A stretch of 30,551 nt of DNA from NCBI GenBank assembly GCA_009922405.1, contig RFVZ01000002.1, forward strand, positions 1 through 30,551, in the 5' to 3' direction. The notes beneath the pieces were generated by a model. It saw only the letters and a list, made by a program, of their open reading frames with translations. It was not told the DNA's origin and did not search any database. This document shows positions 15,649-24,114 of this stretch, one piece after another. The first letter of the stretch is position 1; each line of letters opens with the position of its first letter. The DNA is from Betaproteobacteria bacterium. Its GTDB lineage: Bacteria; Pseudomonadota; Gammaproteobacteria; Burkholderiales; Burkholderiaceae_E. Both the position numbers and the translations under genes were made by a program.

Positions 15649-18375
15649 TCATGCGCTATGTGGGTTGGCCTTCGCGGGGTTGATCCCGTACCGAAGAATC
15701 GCCTCGGCCGCAACACTGCGATCCAGCTTGCCCTCGTCTGCCAACGCACGCAACGCTGCCAGCACGACGAAACGGCGATCTACCTCGAAGTGCTCACGCA
15801 ATTTAGCCCGGAAATCCGACCGGCCAAATCCGTCCGTACCGAGCACTCGGTAATCGCGCCCTTTGGGAATAAATGGCCGCACCTGATCAGCAAACAGCTT
15901 CATGTAATCGGTCGTCGCCACGATGGGACCCTGCGTGGCCGCCAACGCCTGTGTGACATAAGGCACCTTTGGGTCCGCCTCAGGGTGCAAAAGATTGGTG
16001 CGGTCACAATCAAGGCCGTCGCGACGCAGTTCAGTAAAACTCGTCACGCTCCAGACGTCGGCTGCCACTTGCCAGTCCTTCTCAAGAAGGTCCGCCGCCG
16101 CAAGTGCCTCGCGCAGGATCGTTCCAGATCCTAGCAACTGCACACTACCCTTCGCTTTGTTAGCGCCCCGGCCCGACTTCAAAGTCGATTCGCGCAGTCG
16201 GTACATGCCGCGAATGATCCCGTCTTCATCGCCAGCACGGAGTCCCGGATGAGCGTAGTTCTCGTTCATCACCGTCAGGTAGTAATAAACATTCTCCTGG
16301 CGAGCCACCATGCGTTCCAGACCGTGCTGAATAATTACCGCGAGTTCGTGAGCGTACGTCGGGTCGTAACAGACACAATTAGGAATCGTCGAGGCCAAAA
16401 TATGGCTGTGTCCGTCTTCGTGTTGCAGACCCTCACCATTGAGGGTGGTCCGCCCCGCCGTTCCACCGAGCAAGAACCCGCGCGCCTGCATATCGCCAGC
16501 CGCCCAGGCAAGATCACCAATCCGCTGGAATCCGAACATTGAGTAGTAAATGTAGAACGGCACCATCACCCGATCGTTAGTCGAGTACGAGGTCGCCGCG
16601 GCAATCCAGGAACTGAACGCGCCTGCCTCATTGATTCCCTCTTCGAGAATCTGACCCTGCTTATCCTCTCGGTAGTACATCACCTGATCACGATCGACCG
16701 GCTCGTATTTTTGACCCTCAGGCGCATAGATCCCGAGTTGGCGGAACATTCCCTCCATTCCGAAGGTCCGCGCCTCATCGGGCACGATCGGCACAACGCG
16801 CGGACCAAGTGACTGATCGCGGACCAACGCCGTCAAAATCCGGACGAATGCCTGGGTCGTCGAAATTTCGCGCCCTTCGGCCGTCGGCTCCAGAACCGCC
16901 TGCAACGCCTTGAGGGGCGGCACGATCAGAGTCTCCGACGAGCGCATGCGACGCTGGGGCAGGTATCCGCCCAAGGCAGCCCGGCGCTCGTGCATGTAGC
17001 GCATTTCAGGCGTATCGTCGGCTGGCTTATAGAACGGCAGAGACTCGAGTTGATCATCCGGGATCGGAATGCCAAAACGGTCGCGGAAATCCTTGATCGA
17101 GTCGTGATCTAGCTTCTTCTGCTGGTGGGTCGTATTCTTGCCCTCGCCAATCCGACCCATCCCGTACCCTTTGACCGTCTTGGCTAGGATTACTGTCGGC
17201 TGGCCCCGATGTTGGGTAGCGCTGTGAAAGGTGGCATAGACTTTGTGCGGATCATGGCCGCCGCGATTCAGGCGCCAGATATCTGCATCTGTCATCTTGC
17301 TGACAAGTTCGAGCAGACGGGGGTGTTTGCCAAAAAACTTCCGGCGCACGTAGGCGCCATCGTTGGCCTTGAAGCCCTGGTATTCGCCATCGAGGGTTTC
17401 CATCATGACCCGTTGCAGGATGCCATCCTTGTCGCGGGCCAATAACGGATCCCAGTACGAACCCCAGATCAGTTTAAGGACGTTCCAACCCGCACCTCGA
17501 AAGTCGCCTTCAAGCTCTTGGATGATCTTGCCGTTACCCCGCACTGGCCCGTCAAGGCGCTGCAAATTGCAGTTCACAACGAACACGAGGTTGTCGAGCT
17601 TTTCGCGCGCGGCGAGACCAATCGCACCAAGCGACTCAGGCTCATCCATTTCGCCGTCGCCGCAAAACACCCAGACCTTCCGGTTACTCGTATCTGCCAA
17701 GCCGCGTGCGTGGAGATACTTCAGGAATCGAGCCTGGTAGATCGCCATGAGCGGCCCGAGACCCATCGAAACAGTTGGAAACTGCCAAAACTCTGGCATC
17801 AACTTCGGATGCGGATAACTCGACAGCCCGATACCGTCAACTTCCTGCCGGAAGTGATCCAGTTGCGCATCGCTCAGGCGCCCCTCTAGATAAGCGCGCC
17901 CGTAAAGCCCCGGGGCAGCATGGCCCTGAAAATAGACCAGGTCTCCACCGTGACCTTCATGGGGGGCATGCCAAAAGTGATTCATACCCGCGCCGATCAT
18001 CGTCGCGAGCGATGCGAATGAAGCAATATGACCGCCCAGATCACCGCCATCGGGTGGGTTATGCTTGTTCGCGCGGACAACCATCGCCATCGCATTCCAG
18101 CGAATGTAGGAGCGGATCCGTTCCTCGAACTCCATGTTCCCCGGACACGGCACCTCGAGGTGGGTCGGGATGGTATTGACGTAGGCGGTATGGGGGGAAA
18201 ATGGAACGTATGCACCCGACCGACGGGTCTGCTCAATCAGCTGTTCCAAAAGTGCATGCGCCCGTTCGGGACCCTCACGCTGAATCACCCCTTCGAGCGC
18301 ATCCAGCCATTCTTGGGTTTCCTGCGGGTCTGGATCGTGGATAGAACCAGCGAATTGTTCCGGTATTGCATTCAT
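15649..18375 (-). CDS. aceE: Pyruvate dehydrogenase E1 component, homodimeric type
   Basis: The protein is 908 residues, close to the usual 890-900. I chose the ATG at 18375 because GGAG lies six bases before it and the protein then begins in the normal AceE way; an in-frame ATG at 18549 would read through non-coding sequence. The thiamine diphosphate motif GDGEMDEPES to NCNLQ spans about 239-272, and YVPFSPHTAYVNTIP (about 56-70) and the GGHIASFAS segment are also typical of this enzyme. It decarboxylates pyruvate and acetylates the E2 lipoyl group. It is first in its operon and divergent, over 127 bases, from a histidine kinase gene. The following aceF overlaps or nearly abuts it. Confidence 0.97.
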   Translation of the reverse strand: MNAIPEQFAGSIHDPDPQETQEWLDALEGVIQREGPERAHALLEQLIEQTRRSGAYVPFSPHTAYVNTIPTHLEVPCPGNMEFEERIRSYIRWNAMAMVVRANKHNPPDGGDLGGHIASFASLATMIGAGMNHFWHAPHEGHGGDLVYFQGHAAPGLYGRAYLEGRLSDAQLDHFRQEVDGIGLSSYPHPKLMPEFWQFPTVSMGLGPLMAIYQARFLKYLHARGLADTSNRKVWVFCGDGEMDEPESLGAIGLAAREKLDNLVFVVNCNLQRLDGPVRGNGKIIQELEGDFRGAGWNVLKLIWGSYWDPLLARDKDGILQRVMMETLDGEYQGFKANDGAYVRRKFFGKHPRLLELVSKMTDADIWRLNRGGHDPHKVYATFHSATQHRGQPTVILAKTVKGYGMGRIGEGKNTTHQQKKLDHDSIKDFRDRFGIPIPDDQLESLPFYKPADDTPEMRYMHERRAALGGYLPQRRMRSSETLIVPPLKALQAVLEPTAEGREISTTQAFVRILTALVRDQSLGPRVVPIVPDEARTFGMEGMFRQLGIYAPEGQKYEPVDRDQVMYYREDKQGQILEEGINEAGAFSSWIAAATSYSTNDRVMVPFYIYYSMFGFQRIGDLAWAAGDMQARGFLLGGTAGRTTLNGEGLQHEDGHSHILASTIPNCVCYDPTYAHELAVIIQHGLERMVARQENVYYYLTVMNENYAHPGLRAGDEDGIIRGMYRLRESTLKSGRGANKAKGSVQLLGSGTILREALAAADLLEKDWQVAADVWSVTSFTELRRDGLDCDRTNLLHPEADPKVPYVTQALAATQGPIVATTDYMKLFADQVRPFIPKGRDYRVLGTDGFGRSDFRAKLREHFEVDRRFVVLAALRALADEGKLDRSVAAEAILRYGINPAKANPHSA

Positions 18376-18502
18376 AGTTGTCTCCTGCCAACGCAACGAC
18401 GCGCGATGATTCAAATTTTCAAGGTGCTTCAGAGAACTTGCAAGACATATTTTCAGATTGGAAAACCATTTTTCATAATGCGAAATTAGAATAATTATCG
18501 AT
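18376..18502. promoter_or_regulatory. Divergent control region between aceE and the sensor kinase
   Basis: This AT-rich 127-base gap must hold promoters for both directions. The clearest element is an imperfect inverted repeat, TTTCATAATGCGAAA at 18471-18485 (TTTC and GAAA arms around ATAATGC), 18 bases before the kinase start and about 96 bases before aceE. It could be an operator acting on both genes. No convincing -35/-10 pair stands out. Confidence 0.45.
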
Positions 18503-20965
18503 ATGTTTAACGGACGCCCTCCTGCCCTACCCTCGCCGATCAAGCCCACCGTCGGCGGCGCCCCAGAGCTCCAATCGCTCAGGCGGTGGTTAGCGGCGCC
18601 GACCGTTGGACTCCTATTGTTTCTAGGTTTGATGACGTCCGCATTTTTCTATGCCCAGGAGAGCGATCAGGAGCAACAGCAACAAACCCTGATCAGAGAT
18701 CTCGAGTGGGCTCAACAAGCACTCAGAAACCGCTGGCAAGCTCATACCGAATCAGTCGCAGCTGCCGCACCGGAATGGTCTCGGGCCACCTATCGAGAAC
18801 TCGGTGAGGTTGCCCCGCCCGGTGCGACCCTCGGTGCTCCAACCCAGTTTTTGCAGCGCAACCCAGAAGTCGCCTGGGTTGGGGCGATTGATACCAGGGG
18901 AACGGTTCTGTGGGTGCTATCGCAATCTACGATTACTCCGCCCGACACCCGAATCCCTGGCATGCAGATCGAAGATTCGATCGGAGTTCAGGCCTGGCGC
19001 AGTTCGCTCGTTCGCCGCGGGACCGCCTGGAGTCGACCTTTCACCGTCGAGGACGGCAGCGTGCTGATCGAACTGCACATCCCGATTATGCGCAGTGGCG
19101 TGGCGAGCGGTTCTATTTTTGTGGGATACCCCCTCAGTCGGTTATTTCCGATTGCGATGGCCAACGATTCGAGGCAACGATACAAGCTTGAGATTCTCAG
19201 CGCCGAGCGCCAGGTTCTTGCGAGCACCTCAATCCGTTCGGCCGGACAGCCGACGCTCGAACATGAAATCCTGTTGGAGCCACCAGGTCATGGACTGCGT
19301 CTCAAAGCCTATGGCTACGAACCGAGACCACAACGGGTAGAGCGGCTTCTTTACGGCGCGGTCATGACGCTGTCGATTCTTATTCTGGCCAGCCTCGGGT
19401 TGCTCTGGCGCGCGGTTCGATTGCGCATGCTAGCGGAGGCGCAGCGCGACCACTCGCTGGGACAGTCCCTCGCAGAGGCGGCTTTTCGCAGGGCAATGGA
19501 AGACTCGATGCTGACCGGTATGCGGGCGTTCGATAACCAGGGCCGCATCACGTACGTCAATCGAGCCTTCTGTCGGATGACCGGATTTGACGCCGAGGAA
19601 TTGGTCGGCGCAGTGGCTCCATTTCCCTATTGGACCGATGACGAAATCATTCATCAGGCAGCCGCCCTTCAAAAAATGTTAGCTGGCGAAGCTTCCCCCG
19701 CTGGAATTGAAGTCCGGCTTAAAAGACGCGACGGCGGGGCAGTCGATACACGGATGTATGTTTCTCCCCTCATCGATCACAACGGCGAAAAAGTCGGCTG
19801 GATGACCTCGGTGACCGACATTACTGAACCCCGTCGCATTCGCGCCGAACTTGCCGCTGCCCAGGATCGATTCACGACCGTCCTCGACGAATTAGATGCC
19901 GCGGTTTCCGTCTTGGGCCTTGATGACACTGGCGCAGAGACCCTGCTGTTCGCCAACCCAATGTACCGCCAACTCTTCGGCTCTGACTCTTCTGGACATC
20001 GGTCTTTACGGGCGGCGATCGCCGCCCCCAAGACTGACAAGTCAGCAACCGAAGTCTGGAGTCACGAGACCCAACGTTGGTTTGAGGTTCGGACCCGCCC
20101 GATCCGCTGGGTGGACGGCCGCCAGGTTGAGATTCAGGTCGCCACCGACATCACCAATCGGCGATTTGATCTCGAGCGACAGCGGCGGCAAGATGAAAAG
20201 CTGGCCCACACGTCCCGCTTGATTACCATGGGCGAGATGGCGTCGTCGCTTGCTCACGAAATCAATCAACCTTTGGCTGCGATCTCGAACTATGTTTCCG
20301 GGCTCACTGCCCGTCTGCGTGATCGGGCACTTCGGGGCCAATCTATGGACCGTGAGGAACTCATCGATGCGCTCTCCAAGACGGGGCGCCAGGCCGAGCG
20401 CGCCGCTGAAGTGATACGCCGAATTCGGGGATTTGTGCGACGCAGCGAACCGTCGCGTGAATCATGTGAGGTGAGAACAATCATCGCAGATGCCGTGGGC
20501 CTCGCCGAGATCGATGCATCCCGCCACCGAATCCGAATCGATGTCGAGCCGCTCGTCGAACTACCCAATTTTTGGGCTGATCCCATTCTGATCGCTCAAG
20601 TCTTACTAAACCTCATGAAGAACGCAATTGAGGCCATGCGCAGCGACGGCCAGCGCTCGCAGTCAACTCGAGAACTTTCATTACGTCTAGCTGTCAGCGT
20701 GGTCGGACATCAGCTTGAATTCATGGTTGCTGACACCGGTCCAGGGGTGTCGCAAGAACTTCAGGATCGCTTATTCGAGCCGTTTTACACCACCAAAAGC
20801 GAAGGCATGGGAATGGGTCTCAACATTTGTCGCACAATTGTGGAATTCCACGAGGGACGCCTGTGGGTTGAACCAGCTGAACCCACCGGGTGTGTGTTCC
20901 GGTTCACCCTGCCGCTCGCGGAAGCCTATCAAGAAGTCGAAGAATCCACTCAGGTTGCACTATGA
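18503..20965 (+). CDS. Membrane-bound PAS sensor histidine kinase
   Basis: This is an 820-residue kinase. Membrane helices at about 30-50 and 283-303 enclose a sensor region of some 230 residues outside the membrane. Two PAS domains follow (about 325-442, with YVNRAFCRMTGF, and about 455-552). The HisKA region has the phospho-accepting His585 in LAHEINQPLAAIS, and the ATPase domain has LLNLMKNAIEAM, DTGPG and GMGMGLNICRTIVEFHEG. This arrangement is that of FixL/DctB-like kinases; no heme ligand can be assigned. The stop overlaps the response-regulator start (ATGA), so they form one unit. The gene is divergent from aceE, which suggests it senses carbon or redox state and affects pyruvate dehydrogenase. 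The signal is unknown. The ATG at 18503 lacks a clear ribosome site but is needed to keep the first helix. Confidence 0.92.
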   Translation: MFNGRPPALPSPIKPTVGGAPELQSLRRWLAAPTVGLLLFLGLMTSAFFYAQESDQEQQQQTLIRDLEWAQQALRNRWQAHTESVAAAAPEWSRATYRELGEVAPPGATLGAPTQFLQRNPEVAWVGAIDTRGTVLWVLSQSTITPPDTRIPGMQIEDSIGVQAWRSSLVRRGTAWSRPFTVEDGSVLIELHIPIMRSGVASGSIFVGYPLSRLFPIAMANDSRQRYKLEILSAERQVLASTSIRSAGQPTLEHEILLEPPGHGLRLKAYGYEPRPQRVERLLYGAVMTLSILILASLGLLWRAVRLRMLAEAQRDHSLGQSLAEAAFRRAMEDSMLTGMRAFDNQGRITYVNRAFCRMTGFDAEELVGAVAPFPYWTDDEIIHQAAALQKMLAGEASPAGIEVRLKRRDGGAVDTRMYVSPLIDHNGEKVGWMTSVTDITEPRRIRAELAAAQDRFTTVLDELDAAVSVLGLDDTGAETLLFANPMYRQLFGSDSSGHRSLRAAIAAPKTDKSATEVWSHETQRWFEVRTRPIRWVDGRQVEIQVATDITNRRFDLERQRRQDEKLAHTSRLITMGEMASSLAHEINQPLAAISNYVSGLTARLRDRALRGQSMDREELIDALSKTGRQAERAAEVIRRIRGFVRRSEPSRESCEVRTIIADAVGLAEIDASRHRIRIDVEPLVELPNFWADPILIAQVLLNLMKNAIEAMRSDGQRSQSTRELSLRLAVSVVGHQLEFMVADTGPGVSQELQDRLFEPFYTTKSEGMGMGLNICRTIVEFHEGRLWVEPAEPTGCVFRFTLPLAEAYQEVEESTQVAL

Positions 20966-21573
20966 TTGTTTACGAAGACACCGTGTTTGTTGTTGAGGAT
21001 GACGAGGCCGTTCGCGATTCGATGCGATGGTTGCTTGAGGGCAACGGTTATCGCGTCGAAGCGTTTGAGAGCGCAGAGCATTTTTTGGAGCGTGTGGACC
21101 CAAAGAGCGGCGGCTGTCTGATTGCCGACATTCGAATGCCTGGCATGAGCGGTCTCGAGTTGCAGGACGTCCTGATCCGCCGTGGTTCCAAACTCCCTCT
21201 GGTATTTGTAACGGGACATGGCGATGTGCCGATGGCAGTCGAAAGCATGAAAAAGGGGGCCTTTGACTTCATCGAAAAGCCCTTCAGTGAAGCCTCCCTC
21301 CGGCAAGCCGTTTCTGCCTGCCTGGAACAGAATCAAGGAACCGACGATTCGGCAACAATCGGTCGTGAACGCGATGTTCGTTTATCGCGACTGACTGCGC
21401 GCGAGCAGCAAGTACTCGAGCGCATCGTGGCTGGCCGGCTCAACAAACAGATCGCTGACGACCTCGGCATCAGCATCAAGACCGTCGAAGCGCATCGGGC
21501 CAACCTGATGGAAAAACTGGAAGCCCGCTCAATGGCCGAGCTGATGAAAACCGCCCTGCGTGGTGGGCTCTAA
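20962..21573 (+). CDS. FixJ-type two-component response regulator
   Basis: This is a 203-residue regulator. The receiver domain (1-120) has the acidic pair in VVEDDE, phospho-acceptor Asp56 in IADIRMPGMSG, and the VTGHGD...KKGAFDFIEKPF end typical of the FixJ/NarL group. The LuxR-type DNA-binding helix-turn-helix is at about 142-200 (LTAREQQVLERIVAGRLNKQIADDLGISIKTVEAHR). The start is the ATG at 20962, overlapping the kinase stop by four bases; the same frame is open further upstream within the kinase gene but that is not used. It is almost certainly the partner of the kinase and a DNA-binding activator or repressor; aceE and its own gene are the nearest candidate targets. Confidence 0.95.
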   Translation: MIVYEDTVFVVEDDEAVRDSMRWLLEGNGYRVEAFESAEHFLERVDPKSGGCLIADIRMPGMSGLELQDVLIRRGSKLPLVFVTGHGDVPMAVESMKKGAFDFIEKPFSEASLRQAVSACLEQNQGTDDSATIGRERDVRLSRLTAREQQVLERIVAGRLNKQIADDLGISIKTVEAHRANLMEKLEARSMAELMKTALRGGL

Positions 21574-21595
21574 ACAAGTCAATTCGGCGACTAGT

Positions 21596-21625
21596 TTGAT
21601 CGCGGTCCAACCCAGATGTTATGAT
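21596..21625 (+). promoter_or_regulatory. Sigma70-type promoter for tRNA-Arg
   Basis: TTGATC (21596-21601) and TATGAT (21620-21625) are 18 bases apart; the -10 matches at five of six positions. The tRNA begins 14 bases after the -10, the right distance for a short-leader tRNA transcript. Confidence 0.6.
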
Positions 21626-21639
21626 CTTTAATTGTCCGG

Positions 21640-21716
21640 GCGGCTGTAGCTCAGTTGGATAGAGTACCTGGCTACGAACCAGGGGGTCGTGGGTTCGAAT
21701 CCTGCCAGCCGCGCCA
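21640..21716 (+). tRNA. tRNA-Arg (anticodon ACG)
   Basis: This is a 77-base cloverleaf. The acceptor stem GCGGCTG pairs with CAGCCGC, followed by discriminator G and encoded CCA. The D arm is AGCTCAGTTGGATAGAGT, and the anticodon stem is CCTGG/CCAGG with loop CTACGAA, giving anticodon ACG (read as ICG after deamination, for CGU/CGC/CGA Arg codons). The T arm contains GGTTCGAATCC. The GT39 gene begins 56 bases downstream. I see no copy of the tRNA 3' end elsewhere in the window, so nothing marks it as an integration site. Confidence 0.97.
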
Positions 21717-21772
21717 CGGGTCCGAAAGCCTTGATCGAATCAGCCCACCCTGCTCCTAAGCAATCCGATGGA

Positions 21773-23332
21773 ATGATTCCATCAAACGGGAGGATCCTGC
21801 TTGTTGCAGGCGTTCTTCTCGGGTTGATTGTTTGGCGTGGTTTAGCGCTAGAGTGGGCGGGCCTGTCATTACATTTTGACGAAGCGCAATACTGGGTCTG
21901 GTCCAGCCGGCTCGATTGGGGCTATTACTCCAAACCCCCGGTGATCGCGCTGATTTACCGGGAAATCAGCCATCTGTTAGGCGATGAAGCCTGGGTCATT
22001 CGAAGCGCTTCCGGCGTCATCTACGCTCTCACCGCAGGCGTGGTTGGATTAATCGCTCGAGACAGCTTCGGGTCGCGTTACGCCATTCCATCGGCACTGG
22101 GATTTGCCACCATTCCCGGCATTGCGGTTTCAGGCGGGTTCCTGACAACCGACGCCCCGTTGGTTTTGTGCTGGTCCATTGCTCTTTGGGCATTGCAGCG
22201 CGCCTGCCGTCGGAATGGACACCTTGGCTACTGGTGCCTTCTCGGCGTAGCGACCGGAATTGGCCTCATGTCGAAATACACCATGGGAGCCGTCGCCCTT
22301 TCGACTCTTGGATGGCTTATTGCGAGTCCCGAGCGTCGAGCGCACCTTTACCGAACCGGGCCATGGTGTGCACTGGTTATTGCATCACTGCTGTTCTCAC
22401 CGAATCTTGTCTGGAATGCACAACATGGCTTTCCCACCCTCGGTCACACGCAAGAGATTAGTCAGCTCGATCGGGCTGGCCTGCATCCACTGCGTCTGAT
22501 CGAGTTTGCCTTGGGCCAGTGGGTTGTTGGCGGCCCCCTGCTGATCCTCTTTGGGTTCCTTTGTCTCTTTGGGGCCTTCGGCAATTTTCGGCTATCCGCG
22601 CCCCACATGACCCGGGATAGTCAACTTGATGCAGACGCCCTATCGCTGCACAAATGGTTTGCATTTCCACTCCTGCTCATTGCCTGCGCCGAGGCCACCC
22701 TTTCACGCGCGCAGCCAAACTGGGCGCTCCCTGCCTATGTCAGCCTAACCATTCTGTTGGTCACGGCCATCCTCCGGCAACGGGGCTGGCGCACCCTGGC
22801 GTCTGCGTTTGCGCTGAACATCGCGATCTTGGCGGGTTTCGTCCACTGGCCAATCCTGCGTCACGCGATCGGATTACCAGCGGGCGCAAAGGGCGATCTG
22901 TTTGCGCGTTTTTATGGTTGGCCCGATTTCGCCCACCGGCTTCAAGACAAACTTGATGCTGACATGCTCCTTGTCAATGACGAACGGGCGAGTCTCGCTC
23001 TGCTCGCCTACGAGCTTCGGTTGCCAATGAATCGAATCGCCTCCTGGAATCCGGCGGGGCGTCGCGCAGATCACTGGAGCCGCTTTCGCGATCTGTCGAC
23101 CGTTGCACGTGCGCAAACTGATAGCGCAACCCCACAGCGATATCTGATTGTTAGCGCCACACTCGACCCCACTGAACTGTTGAATAGTTTCGAGCAGGTC
23201 GTTGCGCAGGCAGATGATCCCGGGCCAGGCTGCGAAGCCTGTGCGAAGCCCTGGAAAGTCTGGATTGCTCAGGGCTTTCGGGAATATCAACAGGGCCGAT
23301 CACACATCACGCAACCGGGCCCATTGCCTTGA
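21773..23332 (+). CDS. ArnT-like glycosyltransferase (GT39/PMT_2 family)
   Basis: The protein is 519 residues from the ATG at 21773; the frame is open upstream into the tRNA, so that part is not coding, and a TTG at 21731 is a possible alternative. It has an N-terminal helix, then the catalytic first periplasmic loop HFDEAQYWVWSSRLDWGYYSKPP (Asp36/Glu37), GGFLTTDAP, and about ten to twelve membrane helices followed by a soluble C-terminal part. This is the GT-C fold of ArnT, which moves a sugar from polyprenyl phosphate to lipid A or to other acceptors. The neighbours (PAP2 phosphatase, polyprenyl-phosphate GT2, flippase-like protein) support envelope lipid glycosylation. The sugar and acceptor are unknown. 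Confidence 0.87.
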   Translation: MIPSNGRILLVAGVLLGLIVWRGLALEWAGLSLHFDEAQYWVWSSRLDWGYYSKPPVIALIYREISHLLGDEAWVIRSASGVIYALTAGVVGLIARDSFGSRYAIPSALGFATIPGIAVSGGFLTTDAPLVLCWSIALWALQRACRRNGHLGYWCLLGVATGIGLMSKYTMGAVALSTLGWLIASPERRAHLYRTGPWCALVIASLLFSPNLVWNAQHGFPTLGHTQEISQLDRAGLHPLRLIEFALGQWVVGGPLLILFGFLCLFGAFGNFRLSAPHMTRDSQLDADALSLHKWFAFPLLLIACAEATLSRAQPNWALPAYVSLTILLVTAILRQRGWRTLASAFALNIAILAGFVHWPILRHAIGLPAGAKGDLFARFYGWPDFAHRLQDKLDADMLLVNDERASLALLAYELRLPMNRIASWNPAGRRADHWSRFRDLSTVARAQTDSATPQRYLIVSATLDPTELLNSFEQVVAQADDPGPGCEACAKPWKVWIAQGFREYQQGRSHITQPGPLP

Positions 23333-24090
23333 TTGTTCCGGATCAGAATGTCCGACTGGGCCTTCGGGCTGCGATTGCTGCCTCGATTTTGCTCGGACTC
23401 ATCCCAGCCTGGTGGCCCGAACTCGATCTCAAGGTTGCCTCCGCTTTTTATGATGATGCAAAAGGTTTTACAAACCACGACCTCCCGGTTGTTACGGTCA
23501 TTTACCACGGCATCAACTGGCTGGCTCGAGGCGCTTTTCTAGCACTCGTTTGCGGATTGGCTGGCGGTTTGGCCTTCCAGAGATTTGGCGGACTCAATCG
23601 GATTCAGACCCGTCCACTGCACCCACTTCGTCCACTTCGCGTCCGTCAGGCCCTGGCCTGCGCCCTGCTCTCGCTCCTTATTGGCCCGGGGCTTCTGATC
23701 AACCTCGTTCTGAAAGAAAATATCGGTCGGGCGAGGCCCGCCCAGGTCGAGGTGTTTGGCGGCAACCGCAAATTTTCGCCCGCCCTGCAGCAGGCCCACG
23801 AGTGCGAGCGAAACTGCGCATTCGTCAGCGGTCACGCGGCCGTCGGATTTTGGTTTGCAACGGGCTATGCGATTTCCCGACGACGCCATCGCGTCTGGCT
23901 CTGGGGGGGCACAGTCGCAGGATTTGCCGTCGGATTGATTCGAATCGTCGCCGGTGGACACTGGTTCAGCGATATCGCCTTCGCCATGACGTTCACGCTG
24001 ATCGGGATCGGGTTAGCCTACCTCCTGGCGTATCGTCCTGGCCTCCGCTGGCGGTTGGTCAAAGCGCGTTTTCGAACCTCATTTCGCTAA
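23329..24090 (+). CDS. PAP2-superfamily membrane phosphatase
   Basis: This is a 253-residue membrane protein with the three PAP2 motifs: KENIGRARP (Lys129-Pro137), FVSGHA (Ser167-His169) and RIVAGGHWFSD (Arg205, catalytic His211, Asp215). There are about five or six membrane helices. These enzymes remove phosphate from lipid phosphates or from undecaprenyl diphosphate; the LpxE/LpxF group removes a phosphate from lipid A. The only reasonable start is TTG at 23329, overlapping the stop of the glycosyltransferase (TTGA); the next ATG lies past the catalytic motifs. Cysteines flank the active-site serine (HECERNCAFVSGH). Position in this cluster favours a lipid A or polyprenyl substrate. Confidence 0.88.
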   Translation: MIVPDQNVRLGLRAAIAASILLGLIPAWWPELDLKVASAFYDDAKGFTNHDLPVVTVIYHGINWLARGAFLALVCGLAGGLAFQRFGGLNRIQTRPLHPLRPLRVRQALACALLSLLIGPGLLINLVLKENIGRARPAQVEVFGGNRKFSPALQQAHECERNCAFVSGHAAVGFWFATGYAISRRRHRVWLWGGTVAGFAVGLIRIVAGGHWFSDIAFAMTFTLIGIGLAYLLAYRPGLRWRLVKARFRTSFR

Positions 24091-24114
24091 GGACTCTGGT
24101 CAAAGATCGTCACC

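Noticed and set aside
18376..18549. Upstream extension of aceE to an ATG at 18549
   Set aside because: It would overlap the start of the kinase gene and read AT-rich control sequence; the ATG at 18375 has a proper ribosome site and fits AceE length.
21640..21716. tRNA-Arg as a mobile-element integration site
   Set aside because: No repeat of the tRNA 3' end, integrase or foreign-looking cargo is visible; the genes after it are ordinary envelope genes.
21689..21772. Upstream extension of the GT39 gene
   Set aside because: The extended frame begins inside the tRNA-Arg gene, so the first 28 codons cannot be the normal start.
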